Assembly (NCBI GenBank): GCA_013400975.1
Contig: WBMZ01000407.1
Location: forward strand, 372,001-436,000
Direction: 5' to 3'
Source of the DNA: Atrichornis clamosus
Taxonomy: Eukaryota > Chordata > Aves > Passeriformes > Menuridae
Length of the DNA stretch: 64,000 nt
Positions 37,376-51,085 of the stretch are shown piece after piece. The position numbers were made by a program, and so were the translations under genes. Position 1 is the stretch's first letter. Each line of letters opens with the position of its first letter. The notes under the pieces were generated by a model. It worked only from the letters and a program-made list of their open reading frames with translations, ran no database searches and had not been told where the DNA came from.

Positions 37376-40300
37376 AATCTGCAGAGCATCTGCAGGTGCC
37401 ACAGTCAAACTGAGTATTTCATAATGCTGTATTCAGTTTCTATAGAATTTTCACTGTTATCAAAACTACTACTATTGTTTCTCTCATTTTTCATGACACG
37501 TGCACTGGTGCACTGGTCCCAGTGCCATCACCCTCCCTCTGTCAAAGTTGCCATCCTTTGGAGTGCGCTGTCAGTGACAGAGGCAGCAGCACGAGGAGAT
37601 CTGATATCTGACTTCTATGCTGTGCTTCATTACAACAAAAGTTCTTCTACATTTAATCTAGACGGTTTCTTTGTTGTTTCAGAATTATCCAAATTATTAT
37701 CTGTCTTTTCCTAAGCTTCCTGCTAGTTTTGAGGATATAATTAATTTCTAAGATCCCAGAAATTCTTTAGAGATCTGCTTTCAGAGAATTAAATTCTTCA
37801 GGTATGACCTTGATTTACTGGCTATTTACATGGTTTTAACACAGGTCTCTACTCTTAACAAAATTGAAAAGCCACAAAAGAAATACAAACATGAACTTAT
37901 TCGGTAGTACCTTGCAGATATGTTCTGACTCTCTGTTGGGTAAATCAGTGAGAGACCTATTGGAGTATTTAACATGTGTTATGTGGTGAGGGTTGTGATT
38001 CTCTGCACAGAACAGTTCTGACATTGTTTCTTCTTCAGCAGAGTAAGGATGACTTTGTTTAGTTTCTCACAGTGGCGTGCACACAAAAGCAACCGTGCAT
38101 AAGAAATATTGAGGCTTTGTGCAAAGGAACATCTTTTTCCTGTCAAATCACCTTGCACCTTCCCGAACCTTGCGTTCCTATAATTTAAGATGGCAGAGAA
38201 GACAGGAACTCCAGAGCCATGGCCAGGAGTGAAAGCAGGGAAAAACGAGACAAGACTTTGAGAAAAACAGATGAGGTCATGCAGTTGCCAGGAGATCCAT
38301 GTAGATGTTTTCAGGGGCTGTTTGTCTTCCAGTGTCACGGGTGAGCCCATGATGACACACAGCCCTTGTGCTTGCTTAACATTCAGAAGACACTTATGAC
38401 AAATAGGGTCACGTAATGATGATGCCTTATCAGATCTGGGAATATGTATTGCTGCCATTACTTCAGAGGTCAGTTTTAGCTTTTTTCAAATTAGGGTGCA
38501 GTCATCTTCAATCACACTGTAAATTTTGGGAAAATGTTTGTGATGAGTGAAAAATATGCAGAACGGTTTGTTGGGGTTTGAGTTAAGGTTGTTTCTTTTC
38601 TTTGTGTATTACAAATTACTGTGAACTACCAGGGCCTTAGTACAACTATGCAAATCAAAGAACTTGAATGTGTCCATGTTTGTGTTAAACAGGATAGAAA
38701 TATACAATACTTACCTTGATTCTGAGAATAGATCCCAATGTGGGTCAAGGCAATAGTTCCAAAAGCAATTTTTAATATTTTAGTGCTTATAATCCTCTGC
38801 AAGTGAGCCAAGAAATGCACTCAGGAGTGTCTTCATTCTGCTTGAAGTCATCCTCAAGTTCCCACTACACTCAGTGAGCTCTCACAAGAATTGTCATGCT
38901 TAAGAACCTGTAGAATTAATATATAGTGTTGCATTTTCAGAATGGATATCCAGATCTTAATAGTTTGCAGTTTATTAATTTAAGAACATCTATTTTAATA
39001 AGTTCCCAAATAGGATTATTTCCCTCATCTATTTTGGAGACCTCTGAACATTTCTTGGAAGAAATTAAACAGTGAAGAGCAGCTGTTGGAATTCAGGGAT
39101 GCTAGAAGGGGGAAATATCTTATACTCACATAATCCAAATATCTGAAAAGAACTTGCTTAAATCTATCTGCCATTGTTAAAATTCTGTGTTCCTTGTAAG
39201 TGCCTACTTATTCTGGAAAGAGAAGTGTGTGCATTTGGTTTTGTCCATCAGAGAGCTCAGAGACAGAATAATGTTCAATCATGATGTTAATCCCAGCACA
39301 ACAGTTTCTACTGATGTGACTCTATAGAGGATTTATTCTCCCATCTATGCAGGTGCATAAAGAATTCTTTTAATGGGTGGTGCATATACTGCTGTAAAAG
39401 AATAGGCCCCTTTGTATTAAAATTACATGCCTGGGATTTTAACATAAAAACTGAAAAATCCCACTGTGCAAAACTGACTTAAACTCAATTTCCCTCTCCT
39501 CCTTTTACAATGTCAAGATGCCTGAGTGCTCAAGTGACTGAATAAGTACTAAATATTTAATGCATGGAGGTTACATTAACTGAGTCTTTGATCTGAAACT
39601 TCTTAAAAACATCTTAAAAGCCCTTCAAAAACCAGTTAGTATTTCATTACAGTCACTTAAAATAGATTTATTTTATCAAAACATCCTGTCAGAAACCCCA
39701 AAGCTGTGATTAATAACCTACACCATTTTGACTAAAGCATCTCCTAATACTGGTTTCATAGTGCATCAACAGATTGCCTGTTATGAGTAAAAAATAACTG
39801 GCCCTGTTGCCTCTGTCAGGCACGTGCAGGTGTTCAGAGTGTTTCTGCTGAGAGTTTGAGCAGGTATGTACAATGGAATCCACACTGGGATTCTGCATGC
39901 TTGCTGCTATTCAAATAGAATGTCTCTCATTTAATGCTGAGATTAGATTAACTTTTTTCCTTCATGGAATAAATTAATTAAGGCAGTTTTGTACAGATGT
40001 TTTTGTATAGTAACATTTACAAGTATTTGGGCAACATGAGAAATGGGATAGATCAATAATTTATGTCATCCTGGGAAACTCCTGCACGTTTTTAATCTGT
40101 GCAGTATAATTTGAGAGCATCTCTGGCTGTGCCAAGGCTCTGCCCTTTAGGTTGTTTTTGTTGTTCAAGGGTAACAGACTGCAGGGTGAGACTGTGTGAG
40201 TATCTGCTGGATGTGTAGAAGACAGAAGCACACACAGAGGCAGGTTTCTATATAATTCATTTCTACTGCATCCATCAAACCCTCTGTGCAAGAACTTGTC

Positions 40301-41799
40301 CCACCCAAACCTATCTTTACCCTTTGTTGTAGATTTTCTTCTCCTTGGCTTTGTGCACCTCCAGATCCCACTCTGAAATTCCCACTGTTGTTTTTGTAAC
40401 ACAAGACGCTGTGTCCTAACACAACATGAACACAAAACTTGGGATCTTAAATGATTAATCACAAACCATCTGGTCACTCTGGTGCTGAATTTTGAAATGT
40501 GCTTCTGAGTTCATGAGGTTTTAAATCGTGCCCATCATTTCTACTTCTTATACTTGTTTAACCAGTGGAAAGAAACTGAAAAAAATCAGATTAGTAATTA
40601 GTCTGTTTCTTTCTCCTCAGTAATTAGCAGATTAAAGCAAACCATTAAGTGTATTCTAGGATAATAAAGGAAATTAAACATTAGGTTCTGAGTTCACTGT
40701 AGGAGCATATGTAGTCATTTGTCATTATTTTCTCAAAACAAGACTTAAGGATTTCTTCTTGACTCTCCCACAATATTAGCAAAAGACACATGGCTGAACC
40801 CTCACGAACCACTTTGAAAACAGATTCCTCGTTTCTTTGGGGAAATGCGCTTTTGTCAGTGTATACCTTGTGTAGAAGATATTTTGCATATAAAACCCAC
40901 GTGTAGATTGAATCCTGTTATATAAAGCAAAGCTGGCTTTCTGTGGAGTCCTTTGTAGTACCAACATTAAAAGGGTTGTTATAAATAAGAGTGGAATATA
41001 ATTATAAATGTCCTTCTGAGGAAAAAAAAAATCCTTGATTACCTTTGAATTCTTTTGCCCTTTAAAAAGGTTATATTTAACTGGTTCAGTTTCTTACTTG
41101 ATGTTTCAGTTTCCCAAGGGAAATCAACCTTCAGTACGAACAGTTTCAATTGGGTTACATGACTTTACTTTGTGTCTTGCATTTGTTAACAGACAGGTTA
41201 TATAACACTGCAGGCTAAATATACATCGCTCTGTTTTCGGCTACCTCTGGTACTCCTGTGTTCAGAGGGGTGACCAGAGAAGTGGGAAGTGGCTTTCAAA
41301 AGTTCTGCTGAAATTAACCCCTCCTGCTAATAGCATAAATTGCTTGGAAATAGAGACTTCAGGGGCAGTGTGAGGCTGTAAATCTTTAACTATAAAATAT
41401 ATATTTAATATTTTGATGTGCCACCTATCATCCATGAGTTTCCTTATGATTGAAAAGAGGTGGGTCAAATTCTGCCCTTATTCCCCATGGCATATAATCT
41501 CTGGAAGCACTATTGACTGGAACAGAATTTCCTTGAGTTACTGATGTTGTAACTGAGAAAGTAATTGGAGTGCATGTGTGCTGCTTCACTGAAATGCAGG
41601 AGGCTCAATTCTAGGGGGATCTTTTCCATTTCTAGGTAGTTTGGTGTTGAACAGCTTTAGATTCATTATTCTTGTATTTCCATCAAGTAATGCTTTCCTG
41701 GTAGAGGAGGAGATGAAAGTACCTTTTAAAAAAATATCAATAACAAAAAAGGAAAGGAAAGAAAAAGGGGTTTCGTCCAGGCTTTTTTTTTCAGTCACT
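37376..41799. other. Intronic sequence, nothing assigned
   Basis: About 4.4 kb. The longest open frame is 37979-38458 on the minus strand (159 codons). It has no domain that I recognise and no neighbouring gene signals, so I treat it as chance. Confidence 0.5.
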
Positions 41800-42230
41800 G
41801 ATCAATAGCAGCACAAGAGAGCCGTATTTAGAGAAGAAAGGCGAGCAAGCAAGAATCTTAACTAACTAGCAGGAAGTTGATTGTAGCATCCTGGTGTTCG
41901 GGCAACTGATAAGAGAGGAGGAAACATTTATGCTGAGAATCAGCAAAAACAGGAACATGTTTTACCACATGCCTGTTTCATTTCGCAAGTCCAACATGCT
42001 GCACATAAGCTCTGGAGACAAATTTAGAGCAGTTTTGTTAATTGCACGGCATTAGATTTGGAATGAGATGAACAATGGGCTATGGAAAATGATATTTTGA
42101 TTCACTGTACAATAGTGTTTGTACAGTGTTGAATGCTACATTTGTGCCAGAAGTAAGGATAAATTATCGTCTAGATTGGCACCAATCTGTACATCCCTTG
42201 TGGTGTAGGATGTCCCACTGGAGGTATCCA
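41800..42230. promoter_or_regulatory. Candidate conserved block with hairpins
   Basis: Non-repeat sequence of balanced composition. It contains a long imperfect inverted repeat: 42100-42111 pairs with 42120-42134, nine perfect pairs plus four more past a 2-base bulge, around an 8-base loop. It also contains a 7-bp inverted repeat (42173-42179 with 42182-42188). Confidence 0.28.
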
Positions 42231-44859
42231 CCAGTCCTTGTCCTGGCAGCCCATTCCTTGCAACAGGAATGATGTGTGTCTTCGTGGTGTCTTCATTTTT
42301 ACCTACAGAAATTCAGAGAGCTCAGTTAAAGCTTGCTGTGTTTCTTGTTGTACTGAAAAAGGATCTGGACTAAGACAATGCTTGCATTTTAGAGCTGTAA
42401 AAAACTTTATGACCTTTTTTCTCTGTTGAATTGATTTTTTTCCCATTTTTGTTGGTATTTATTAAAAATGCATATTCTACCCAGAATGATTCCTAGAGTT
42501 TTTTTTGAGCACTGCTGAGTAAGCCAAACTAAATATATATTTCTTTAGAGGCATCAGTGCTCTTGGCAGACACTGTTATTTTTGCAGTCACTTACTGATT
42601 GGATTTTTAAAATAAAGCTTTTATGTTTCTTTTGGTGTTAGGTTAAAAAAACCCATAAAACAATTACTTTCAATTTCAATATGTAATAAAGGAACATAAT
42701 TTAAAAAAAATCCTTACAGAACACTTTTTTCTGTTCCTTCTCCCCAAGTTTATTCCTTTTATTCACTATGAGCATGTCTTGTCTTGCCTTAAGTTTATTT
42801 AAAGGTGTTTAAGAGGAAGAAATAAATCGATCAATACCTTCTCCCTTCTGGTTTCCTCTGTGCCTGAATTTATTCTGTGTTCAGTGAAGTCAGACTTCTA
42901 AGGGAGTTCGGAATTTTGAATTATATTTGCAGTTCTGGAGTGGTTGTATGTATTTTTAGCAAAATGCTGGCATGCTTTGTAGGATTTTTCTTTTCCTGTG
43001 GTTCTGTTAATATTTGCACAGGAAGTTTGAATTAGAATGATGAAATATTCACTCTGATGCATAATGATTTGATCCCCTTCATTGCCACATTCTTCACAGC
43101 TGGGTTTTTTGCTCATGCTATTTTGCATATGAACATTTATCATGCAATAAATTGATTTTCCTGTCTACTATTCTCATCTTCTTAAACCTGCACATTCCTG
43201 CAATGTTGGTTCTGCTGTTCCTTACTTGTCCTATGCATAATTTCTTAGTCACGACTAACTTTAGTTATGACACATTTTGTAATTCTTATGAAATGATCAT
43301 TACATTTTAAAATGTGCTTGCTCAATGCTCCTTCTTCAGGTAAGCTATTGATTGTCTTTTATCTTTGGGAAGTTATTTTAGCTCTTTTGGTTCTAAGCAA
43401 TTTCTTTTTTATTCAACAAACTGTTGTAACAACTATCTTTGTGCCCAAGAAACCTTTCAGTGCTTAAATTTTTTTTTTTATGCAGGAAAAGGTCTTATCA
43501 AAATATGATAAGACTGTTACCGCAAAATATTAGCTGGGAATTAGCTTCAGGCTTAATTACTTGTATGTGCCATCTCAGTGCGGCTGATGTTCTGGGCTGC
43601 ATTTGATCACGTTTCCTGCTCAGCTGAAGAGGGTTGAATGGAAACCTCCCTTGAAAAATATGTTCCCCTGCCTCGCTTTTTTGCATAGTTGTTATTTTAA
43701 TCAATATCAGAGCAGTACAGATTCAGTGTGATTAAGGCTCTCTCTCTTTCCATCAGCCTGTAAAGACAATTACTTGTCTAGGTTCAGTAGGTGCCCTGAA
43801 GGTTTGCAGCAGCACTGAGTCTTTATTGCCTTTAACTTCTCCCCCAGCTCTTCCTGCTGTGTCAGCCAAAGTGTTTACAACTTACCCTCTCTACTATTCA
43901 GCACCTCCCAAAATCAATCTTGTCCTCTTCCTCCCCACTTTGATTTGCTGTCCTAGCAGGCCATCTATCCTGATATGCAAATTTCTCCTTCGGTTTTCAT
44001 CCAGCTTTTGGTATTTGGAAGCAAAATTTTGTAATTGATTTCAAAACTATTATGATTTGATTTTTTTGACTTCGCTTAAAATTATTTGATGTCACAACCA
44101 TTATTCAGGCAGTAACTCAGGAACAGGAGCTGTTAACCATTTTTATTTTTCATCATCATTAATATTGCTCTAACATTCAACCTGTACCCAAAGTAATAGC
44201 ATGTATACTCTGTGGTTTTAATGCTCTTTGCATCAATGTTATCTGTGTGTGTGTGCAGAAAAGATCCACTAAACCTCCTAATGCAAAATAATTCTATTTG
44301 TGGGCACATGGGAGTTAAACTTTCTTCCCCTTACAATTTTCATTAGGCAGAGGCTTACTGGTACCATGGCAGAATGCTCAAATAAGCATTTTAATGTTGA
44401 ATAAAGGTCAACACACTGGAATTTGAAACCATTAATCCTTTTGCTCTTAAAACAGGCAGAATTTTTACAGACTAAATAAGGCATTAAAGAGTAGACTCTT
44501 AAAGTTCTGAAAAGGGGAAACACACCTTCAAATTACCTGTTTACATTTCTCGAACTTTTAATTTTCTGGTTTTTGAGCAAAATAAGTTTTGAGGGTTTTG
44601 GCAGGGAATGGTTTATTTTAAATATTGTTTTGTCATTTCCCAACATTCTGTTGGGAAAGGATATTTCCGAATTCATAGAGCTATGGAAAAAGAGCCCAAG
44701 TGTATGAAAATACCATATAACAGTGGAGACAATGCCAGTACTTTCAGGTTGCAATTTCAGTCTCTGGGTGTAGAGGCCCTCATGTTCAGATGAAAAGAAG
44801 TGCAGGCTCACTTTAAATTAATTCCTGGACTTTGTGGAATCCCTCTAGGACATCTCAGA
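42231..44859. other. Intronic sequence, nothing assigned
   Basis: AT-rich. A (TG)6 microsatellite lies at 44244-44255. No gene recognised. Confidence 0.5.
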
Positions 44860-45150
44860 CTGTTCAATTAAACCTGTATTGCCTTGTGTTGAACTTTTAA
44901 CCTATGTATGACTGAAGTCTGTCTTTTGGGAAAGCATCCAGTCTTGATTTCAAGGCATCAGGAAGCAGAGTATCTACTGCTTCCTTTGGTAATTTGTTCC
45001 AGTGTCTGATTACTCTCACTGCTAAAATAATAAATCTAATTTTTGAGTTGAATTAATCTTGGATTATATAATTATTTTATTTTCCTCTGGTAGCTAATTT
45101 TTTACTACAAGATTAAGAAATCATTAGCTTCGAAGGGGGGACAGAGATGG
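44860..45150 (-). mobile_element. Old CR1 LINE fragment (3' part)
   Basis: On the + strand the stretch reads gcatccagtcttgatttcaaggcatcaggaag...gtaatttgttccagtgtctgattactctcactg. This is the reverse complement of the conserved C-terminal end of CR1 ORF2 (the block around FxxRxVxxWNxLP). The sequence is strongly diverged and edges are uncertain. Confidence 0.75.
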
Positions 45151-45398
45151 GAAGTTAATTGTAATGCAACAGATTGTAGTACTTGAATCCCAATTCAGGA
45201 TATTGTATGCAACCCTCAAGTATTTTCTGTGTCTATTTCAATTTCTCAATGTTCTTTTAAAAATACAGGTTCTAAATTTCCATAATTTTGTTAAGCTTTA
45301 CAAATACTTTACTTGGAAAAAGAATAGATATTTTATTCTGCTCACTACTCTCAAATGTTGTGTGCAAGGATGTTATTGCTGAGATGTTTCGGTGGGGT

Positions 45399-47215
45399 TC
45401 ATGGAATCACATGGGTGGGAGGACCTTTAGGTAATCTGGATCACCCTTTTAGTGTGGCAAGATCCACATTTATTCTGGATAGATTTCTGTGTTATTTCTG
45501 ACAGCTTTTTCCAGGAGTATTCCAGAACTTCCACAGGCAATCTGTCTTCTCTACTGTTTACTGCTTCTTACTGCTTGACAGTTTTTTTCCTAAAATCTAG
45601 CCTCAGTCTCCCTGGCTGCTCTTTAAGTCGTTTATGTCTTGCCCTATCTACCATCAGCACAAAAAGCAGTTTAGCAGTTTTGTGGTCTGGGTCTTTTTTC
45701 CTTTCTTTTTTTTCCCTCTTTTTTTTTTTTTTTAACTTTTTAGCAGGATTTTACTTCTATCTGTGTTTGTTTTCCTTTTTTTAACCACCTTAGTTCTTAC
45801 TTGTATTTTCTTACTTATAAATTTCCTCTGGATTATCACAAATTGGTCCTCACTTTTTGGGGGTGCAGTTCTTCAGACTGGATGAAATAATGCAGCTGCA
45901 GCTTTCCTGGTGCTGAGTAGAAAGATTCTTCTCTGTCGAGCAAAGTAGAACTAATTTATCAATTGTAGTAGGACATTCATCTTTACTGGAGCAGCATGAT
46001 ACTGTTGAAGGATTATTCAGCTTGTGATCCACAGTAACTTCTAATTTTCTACAGAATGGCTGCCAAAGTCAGTGGTTCTACATCCCAAGCTGTTATATTT
46101 CTTTGGCTAAATGCAGTACTTTACATTTATCCCTACTGAACAAGCACTATGGCTTCCAAATCAGAAATTTAAATTCATCAACATATCTCCAAATTCTGGT
46201 CTCATTTAGTGTGTTTAGAATGCCTCCAAGGAGGATATTGTCACACCAAGTATGTTTGTGATGCTATTTTCTAGGTCATTAGTGAAAATACTAAATGCTA
46301 CCTGAACTAGGAAAGCCTCATCCAGATTGACACTTGAGGTGAGTTTTCATGTCAATAGGAACATTGCTAATCACACCCCAAGTATGAATTTCTGAATGAG
46401 AGTTGCACCCACTTTGTACTATTTTCATCTGAATCATGCGTCCATGGTTTTCTTAGAAGATTGATATGTGGAAAAGAGGATAAAAACCAGTCCAAAGTAC
46501 AAATGACATCTGATGCTTTTCCTCTGTCCACAAGGCCTGTTACCCTATCAGGGAAGAAAATTAGATTGCTCTGACATGATTGTTCTTGACAAATCCATGT
46601 TGGATGTTATACATGTTCTCATTACCTTCCAGGCGCTTACAAAGACTTTGGCTATTTGTTTCAGTATTTTTCCATGAATTGAAGATAAGCTGATTGGCTT
46701 TCAATTGCTAGGCTTGCCTTTTTCTTTCAATACTTTTTAAAGCTAGACATTACACTGGCCTATTTTTAGGTCTCCCAGTTTATCCATTGTCCTTTTTAAG
46801 TTCTCAAAGATAAGCCCTGATGACTTTGAGATTCTTGTTTAGCTCTATAAGTACTGGTGGATGAAGTTCATTAGACTCAACCTGTTTAAAAACTTCCACA
46901 TTGTCTAAGTACTCTGAATATTGTACCTTCTGTATTTAAGGCTCAAGTCTGGCCCTTTGTCAATGATATTAATTGTGGTAGATGTATGATTGCAATTGAC
47001 CTCATAATAAAGACTGAGGTGAAGAAGGGAGATATTCATTAGTCTTTTGGCACCATCCATCATGTTTCACTTCTTCCTTAAGGAGTAGAATGGCCTTTTC
47101 CTTGATATCCCTCTTACTGGAGTATCTATAAAGAGGTTTTTATTACCCTTCACATCTCTTTTTGTTTGCGTCCGATTTATTTGGATTTTTTACTTTTATC
47201 CCTTTCGAGATGGGT
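45399..47215 (-). mobile_element. Old CR1 LINE, long ORF2 relic
   Basis: A CR1 3' end in reverse (tcatggaatcacatgggtgggaggacctttaggtaatctgg) starts the element. The C-terminal block follows at 45510-45660, and then a long reverse-transcriptase relic. Read on the minus strand, about 46575-46490 encodes NLIFFPDRVTGLVDRGKASDV, matching the CR1 block NLISFFDRVTxLVDEGKAVDV. Just upstream of it (in another frame) is NIQHGFVK, matching the HGFxKG block. Numerous stops and frameshifts make it inactive. Its 5' end is unclear and may extend past 47215. It lies beside another CR1 copy on the same strand. Confidence 0.85.
45692..45733 (+). repeat. 42-bp pyrimidine tract within the CR1 relic
   Basis: Only C and T, ending in a run of 15 T. 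It interrupts the CR1 C-terminal region. Confidence 0.85.
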
Positions 47216-50200
47216 AGTTCCTTTCCTTTGCTATATCAGTCCTTGTTCTTTAGGTATTTTTATTCACAAATGTACACTTTCATGTTTCCTTGCATCGAGA
47301 TCACAGAGTCTGAACTGTACCAAATAACATAGTGGCCAGTTTTCTCTGATTAACCTGCCCCTCATCAGAGTCGACTCTCTGGCTGTCTGTTGTCCACAGG
47401 TGACAGCTGTAGTACATCCACCTTTTCTTCTAGATCCTCAATTCAAAGATTAGACAGTGTCAGGGTAATGCCTATTTTTGGGGATTTCCATCAAAACATC
47501 TGCATTACATGTTAAGTCTTTAATTACTACTTCTAGGGAATTTCCTTTAATTAGCACTTCGTGCACTGAACATATGCTTTATTGAATTTATGGAATTATC
47601 CATTTTTAAATCCTAGTGACAACTGGAAGTAAGTCAAAAGCTTCATGAAATTATTGCTGCAGAAATCAGTTACATTTCTTGTATGTACTGAGATTTTTAA
47701 TTTTATAGAAAGGGAAATCATCTTTCCAGAATTAGGAGTTGGGAAAAGGAAAGGTAGGATAGAAAGGGTGGATTAGGATGACTAAATGACTAATATAGTG
47801 ATATACAAAAACACCCATTTTATCCATAACAGATTATAGAACTTTATTTGTGAAATGGGGGAAAACCAAAGACAGCATAAGAAAAGACCCATCTCCCTGC
47901 AGCTTCCTTCCAACAGTAAAATTCCTTAATGTCTGCTCTGCTGGTTTTCCTCTTCCTCTAACCTTCTCCGATACAGGGATGCAAAGTCCCACCAAATTAA
48001 TATTGTTGCACTTATACCTTCAGTTTGCCACAGGGAAAGGCCTAAACCCAAGGAGCTCAGCTTGTTCCCAGCCCTTGGATGTGCTCAGTGCTTTGGGTGG
48101 TTTGCCACTGTTTCGGTGATCACACTTTATAAAGCAGTGCTGTTGCTTCTGGTGTTTCTATGGACTGAAGAGCAGCTTCACCCAGGTCTGGGATTGCTCG
48201 TGGATCAAAGGCAGATTTTCCAGCTGTCACCAGCCCTGCCCGGTGTAATGATATGCATAGCCAATTATGATACCAAATGCACTGTGATTGTTTATAGATC
48301 GTTTTTTGATTTAACCAATTGAAGAAGCTATAATATCACTGCCATACAACAAACATTAAAGAGGGAATAAAAGATTTGATTAATATTGTGTACTAATGAG
48401 ATAGGCTATTTGCTTACAAGGAAACCTGAAGGTTAGTCATTCATACTCTAAGAAAATCAGACTTTGTGAGATCATATTATAGTTAATTGAAGAAGGCAAA
48501 TTCTGAGGATGATACTATGTGTAGTTTATTATATGACTAGAGCTAATTTGGCAGTTTGGATTTCCCTGTGTAGAAATGTATTTCTCTCCTTATTTGGAGG
48601 ATGGCAGTGAATGTGGCTCTGTCACATTTCATTACTTTAGACTTTACTCTGTTTTATTTCAGTCTGCAGCAGAACTGCTTCTGAAATGGGATTATTGACC
48701 CCACCATTGATCACGCTGCCCCGGTTCATGCGTGTGTGTGTGCACAGTTAGCACTCCTATCAAAATATGTACATCTGAAGGTAAAAATAATACATGATCT
48801 GCAGTGTAAACAATATCTATGGATCTTGCCTTTCTCCTTCTTTCCTATCCCCCTTTTTTTCTGAGGCTAGCTTAGTCCATCAGTAGGATGAAAGGAAAAA
48901 TTGCTACACTTGTGTTAAATTTCCCCTGGGAAAGTAAATTATGGACAAGCCTCCAAGGACAACCCAGAAAGATAGGGATAAGATATTGATGCGCACTGTA
49001 CCTCTCACTCTTTCTTCCTTGTCCCACAATTGAGCACTCCTTCAATGAAAAGTTACGAGTTCCTTGTTAAATTGAATTTCTCTTCTCCTTGTCTCACAAT
49101 TTATTGTGACGCTGAAAATTTTATAACTTGGTAAAAACTGGCAGCAGCCCCATTTGTCCCCACGAAAGGCTATCCAGGTTTGAATAGGTTTTGAAGCAGA
49201 GCTATGAATGCTCACACTTAAAGACAGATAGTCATGCCAGTTCCCAGTTTATTATAGGAACTTTTTTAGTTACTGTATTTTTTCATCCATTTTAATCATT
49301 ATATTGCTGGAGGTGTGCAGGGAGGAGAGGGAAGGGGATGGATGAAAAATTGATAGGGAATAGGAAAACTTGGAATAGTGAGTGAGTATCATTGTACCAG
49401 CATCACTGCAAACATCACCTGCTGATTTCTTTAAAGAAGTACTGACAAACCTTGCCTCCTAAATTTCATGCTGCAACATTTTGGTGGTCACCAAAACGTC
49501 AGGGGTCAGTTTTAAAGTGAGCCTTCAAGGATTCATTTTTAAGCCTGTTAATGGATGCCTTGGGTTTGATTCCTAGGTTGATAAAAATTATGCTTCCTTT
49601 TACTCCACTAAGTAAGGTGTGTATTTTTTTCTCAATATGTATTTTAATAGAGGAGAGAAGATGGGATATGTTAGATTTAAACTATTTTGGATTTGATCAT
49701 GATGTGTCTTTTTCTGGATACACAATGTATGGCACCACTTGTATCAAATCAAAATGTTGAAAAGAAATTTCCTTTTCCCCCCCCAATAGCTTTCTCTGCA
49801 GTCATGAAGGGTGCTCAATTCTGGTGAAAGGGAGAGCAGAAAGACTGACATGCTACATCACATTCCAGTTATGGAAGAAAAAAAAGGTAGCAGATTGACA
49901 GGCTAATAAAAATACACAGAAGGTTTTTCTCTTTTCCAAGGATATGTGTGTGGGAATGTGGGAGAGGGAGAGGCTGCGGAGGATGAAATATAGTTACATA
50001 TAGGCACACACATATAAGCCTATGTGCACAGGCAAATATTATTCAACAGGTAATGATTATGTTCAAAACATCTTTTGGCAATTTTCAGTGGTCACCATCA
50101 TACCTTAAACTGAGCCTGCCATTGGTGTGACAAATTGGGAAGAACTTATTTTGTGTGAGTTGCTGTAAAGGAGAGAAGTCCAAGCTGAATGAGCAGGAAT

Positions 50201-51080
50201 TGTTTCTTTCCTAGTGCACCACTTACACAGAAATATGAGTGATACTTCTGTTCAAACATGGCTGTTGGATGGAAAGACTGGGAAAGGGAGAGGGATGAGC
50301 TTAAGTTGTGAAAAGAGTAAATATCTGTAAATGTTCAAGATAGAGTTGTGGATATTAATCAAAAGATTTCTATAACATCACGGAAATTATTTTGCCTGGC
50401 AGTTAATTGATAGCGTATTTTACATTGTATTTTGGATTTGTTGTATTGGTTTGAGCTCGTCACATGAAAAAGGCAGGGATGGCTTGGATGAGTTGACCTT
50501 CCTGGGGATGACTGTTAGTGTGAAGGTACAGAGATTTAAGAAAGTCATGCCAGTCTCAAGTTAAGCTGTGTCTTCCTTTCGTGTAGGAGAAGATTGAGGA
50601 TTGGGTTATTTTTTTGCCACAGAGGTGGTTCCTCCATTTGCAAGATCTTGAAGGCCCATTTGATATTTTTCAAAGAAGTAGTATTTTTCTAAGATGTAGT
50701 CTGGCCCGTGAGAAACTTTTTTTGCATGTACAAATCAGCCAGTTTAGTTATTTTTGACAGAACTTTCCCAGCCATTTTTCTTATGCAGGTGGTTTTCTAA
50801 GCAGAAAAGAATGAGGAGGAATCTCAAAAATTCTGCCACCATTTGGGGTAAATAGCAAGAGTGTAGTAAAGCCACCCTGGAAAGAAAGAGAAGGCAGCTC
50901 TGCCTTTGGTACACAGCATGATTTATAGCTTTGCCATAAATCAGTCATTTGCACAGGGTCCCTTGTGACATGTAATACACAGAGTGGAGGCACCAAGGGA
51001 AATGTCACCCACTTGTTGTATATCCTCTCCCTTCTATTCGGTCTTTTACATCCTCCTTTAATCAGGCAGTAATTCCATTG
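47216..51080. other. Intronic sequence, nothing assigned
   Basis: About 3.9 kb between the CR1 relic and the solo LTR. There is a C8 run near 49778 and short GT runs near 48730. No gene recognised. Confidence 0.5.
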
Positions 51081-51085
51081 CCTGT
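51081..51085. repeat. Target-site duplication, left copy
   Basis: The pentamer cctgt abuts the LTR on its left. Confidence 0.7.

Noticed and set aside
37979..38458. 159-codon open frame on the minus strand
   Set aside because: No domain, no splice-site context, no codon bias that I can see. Frames of this length are expected by chance in 64 kb.
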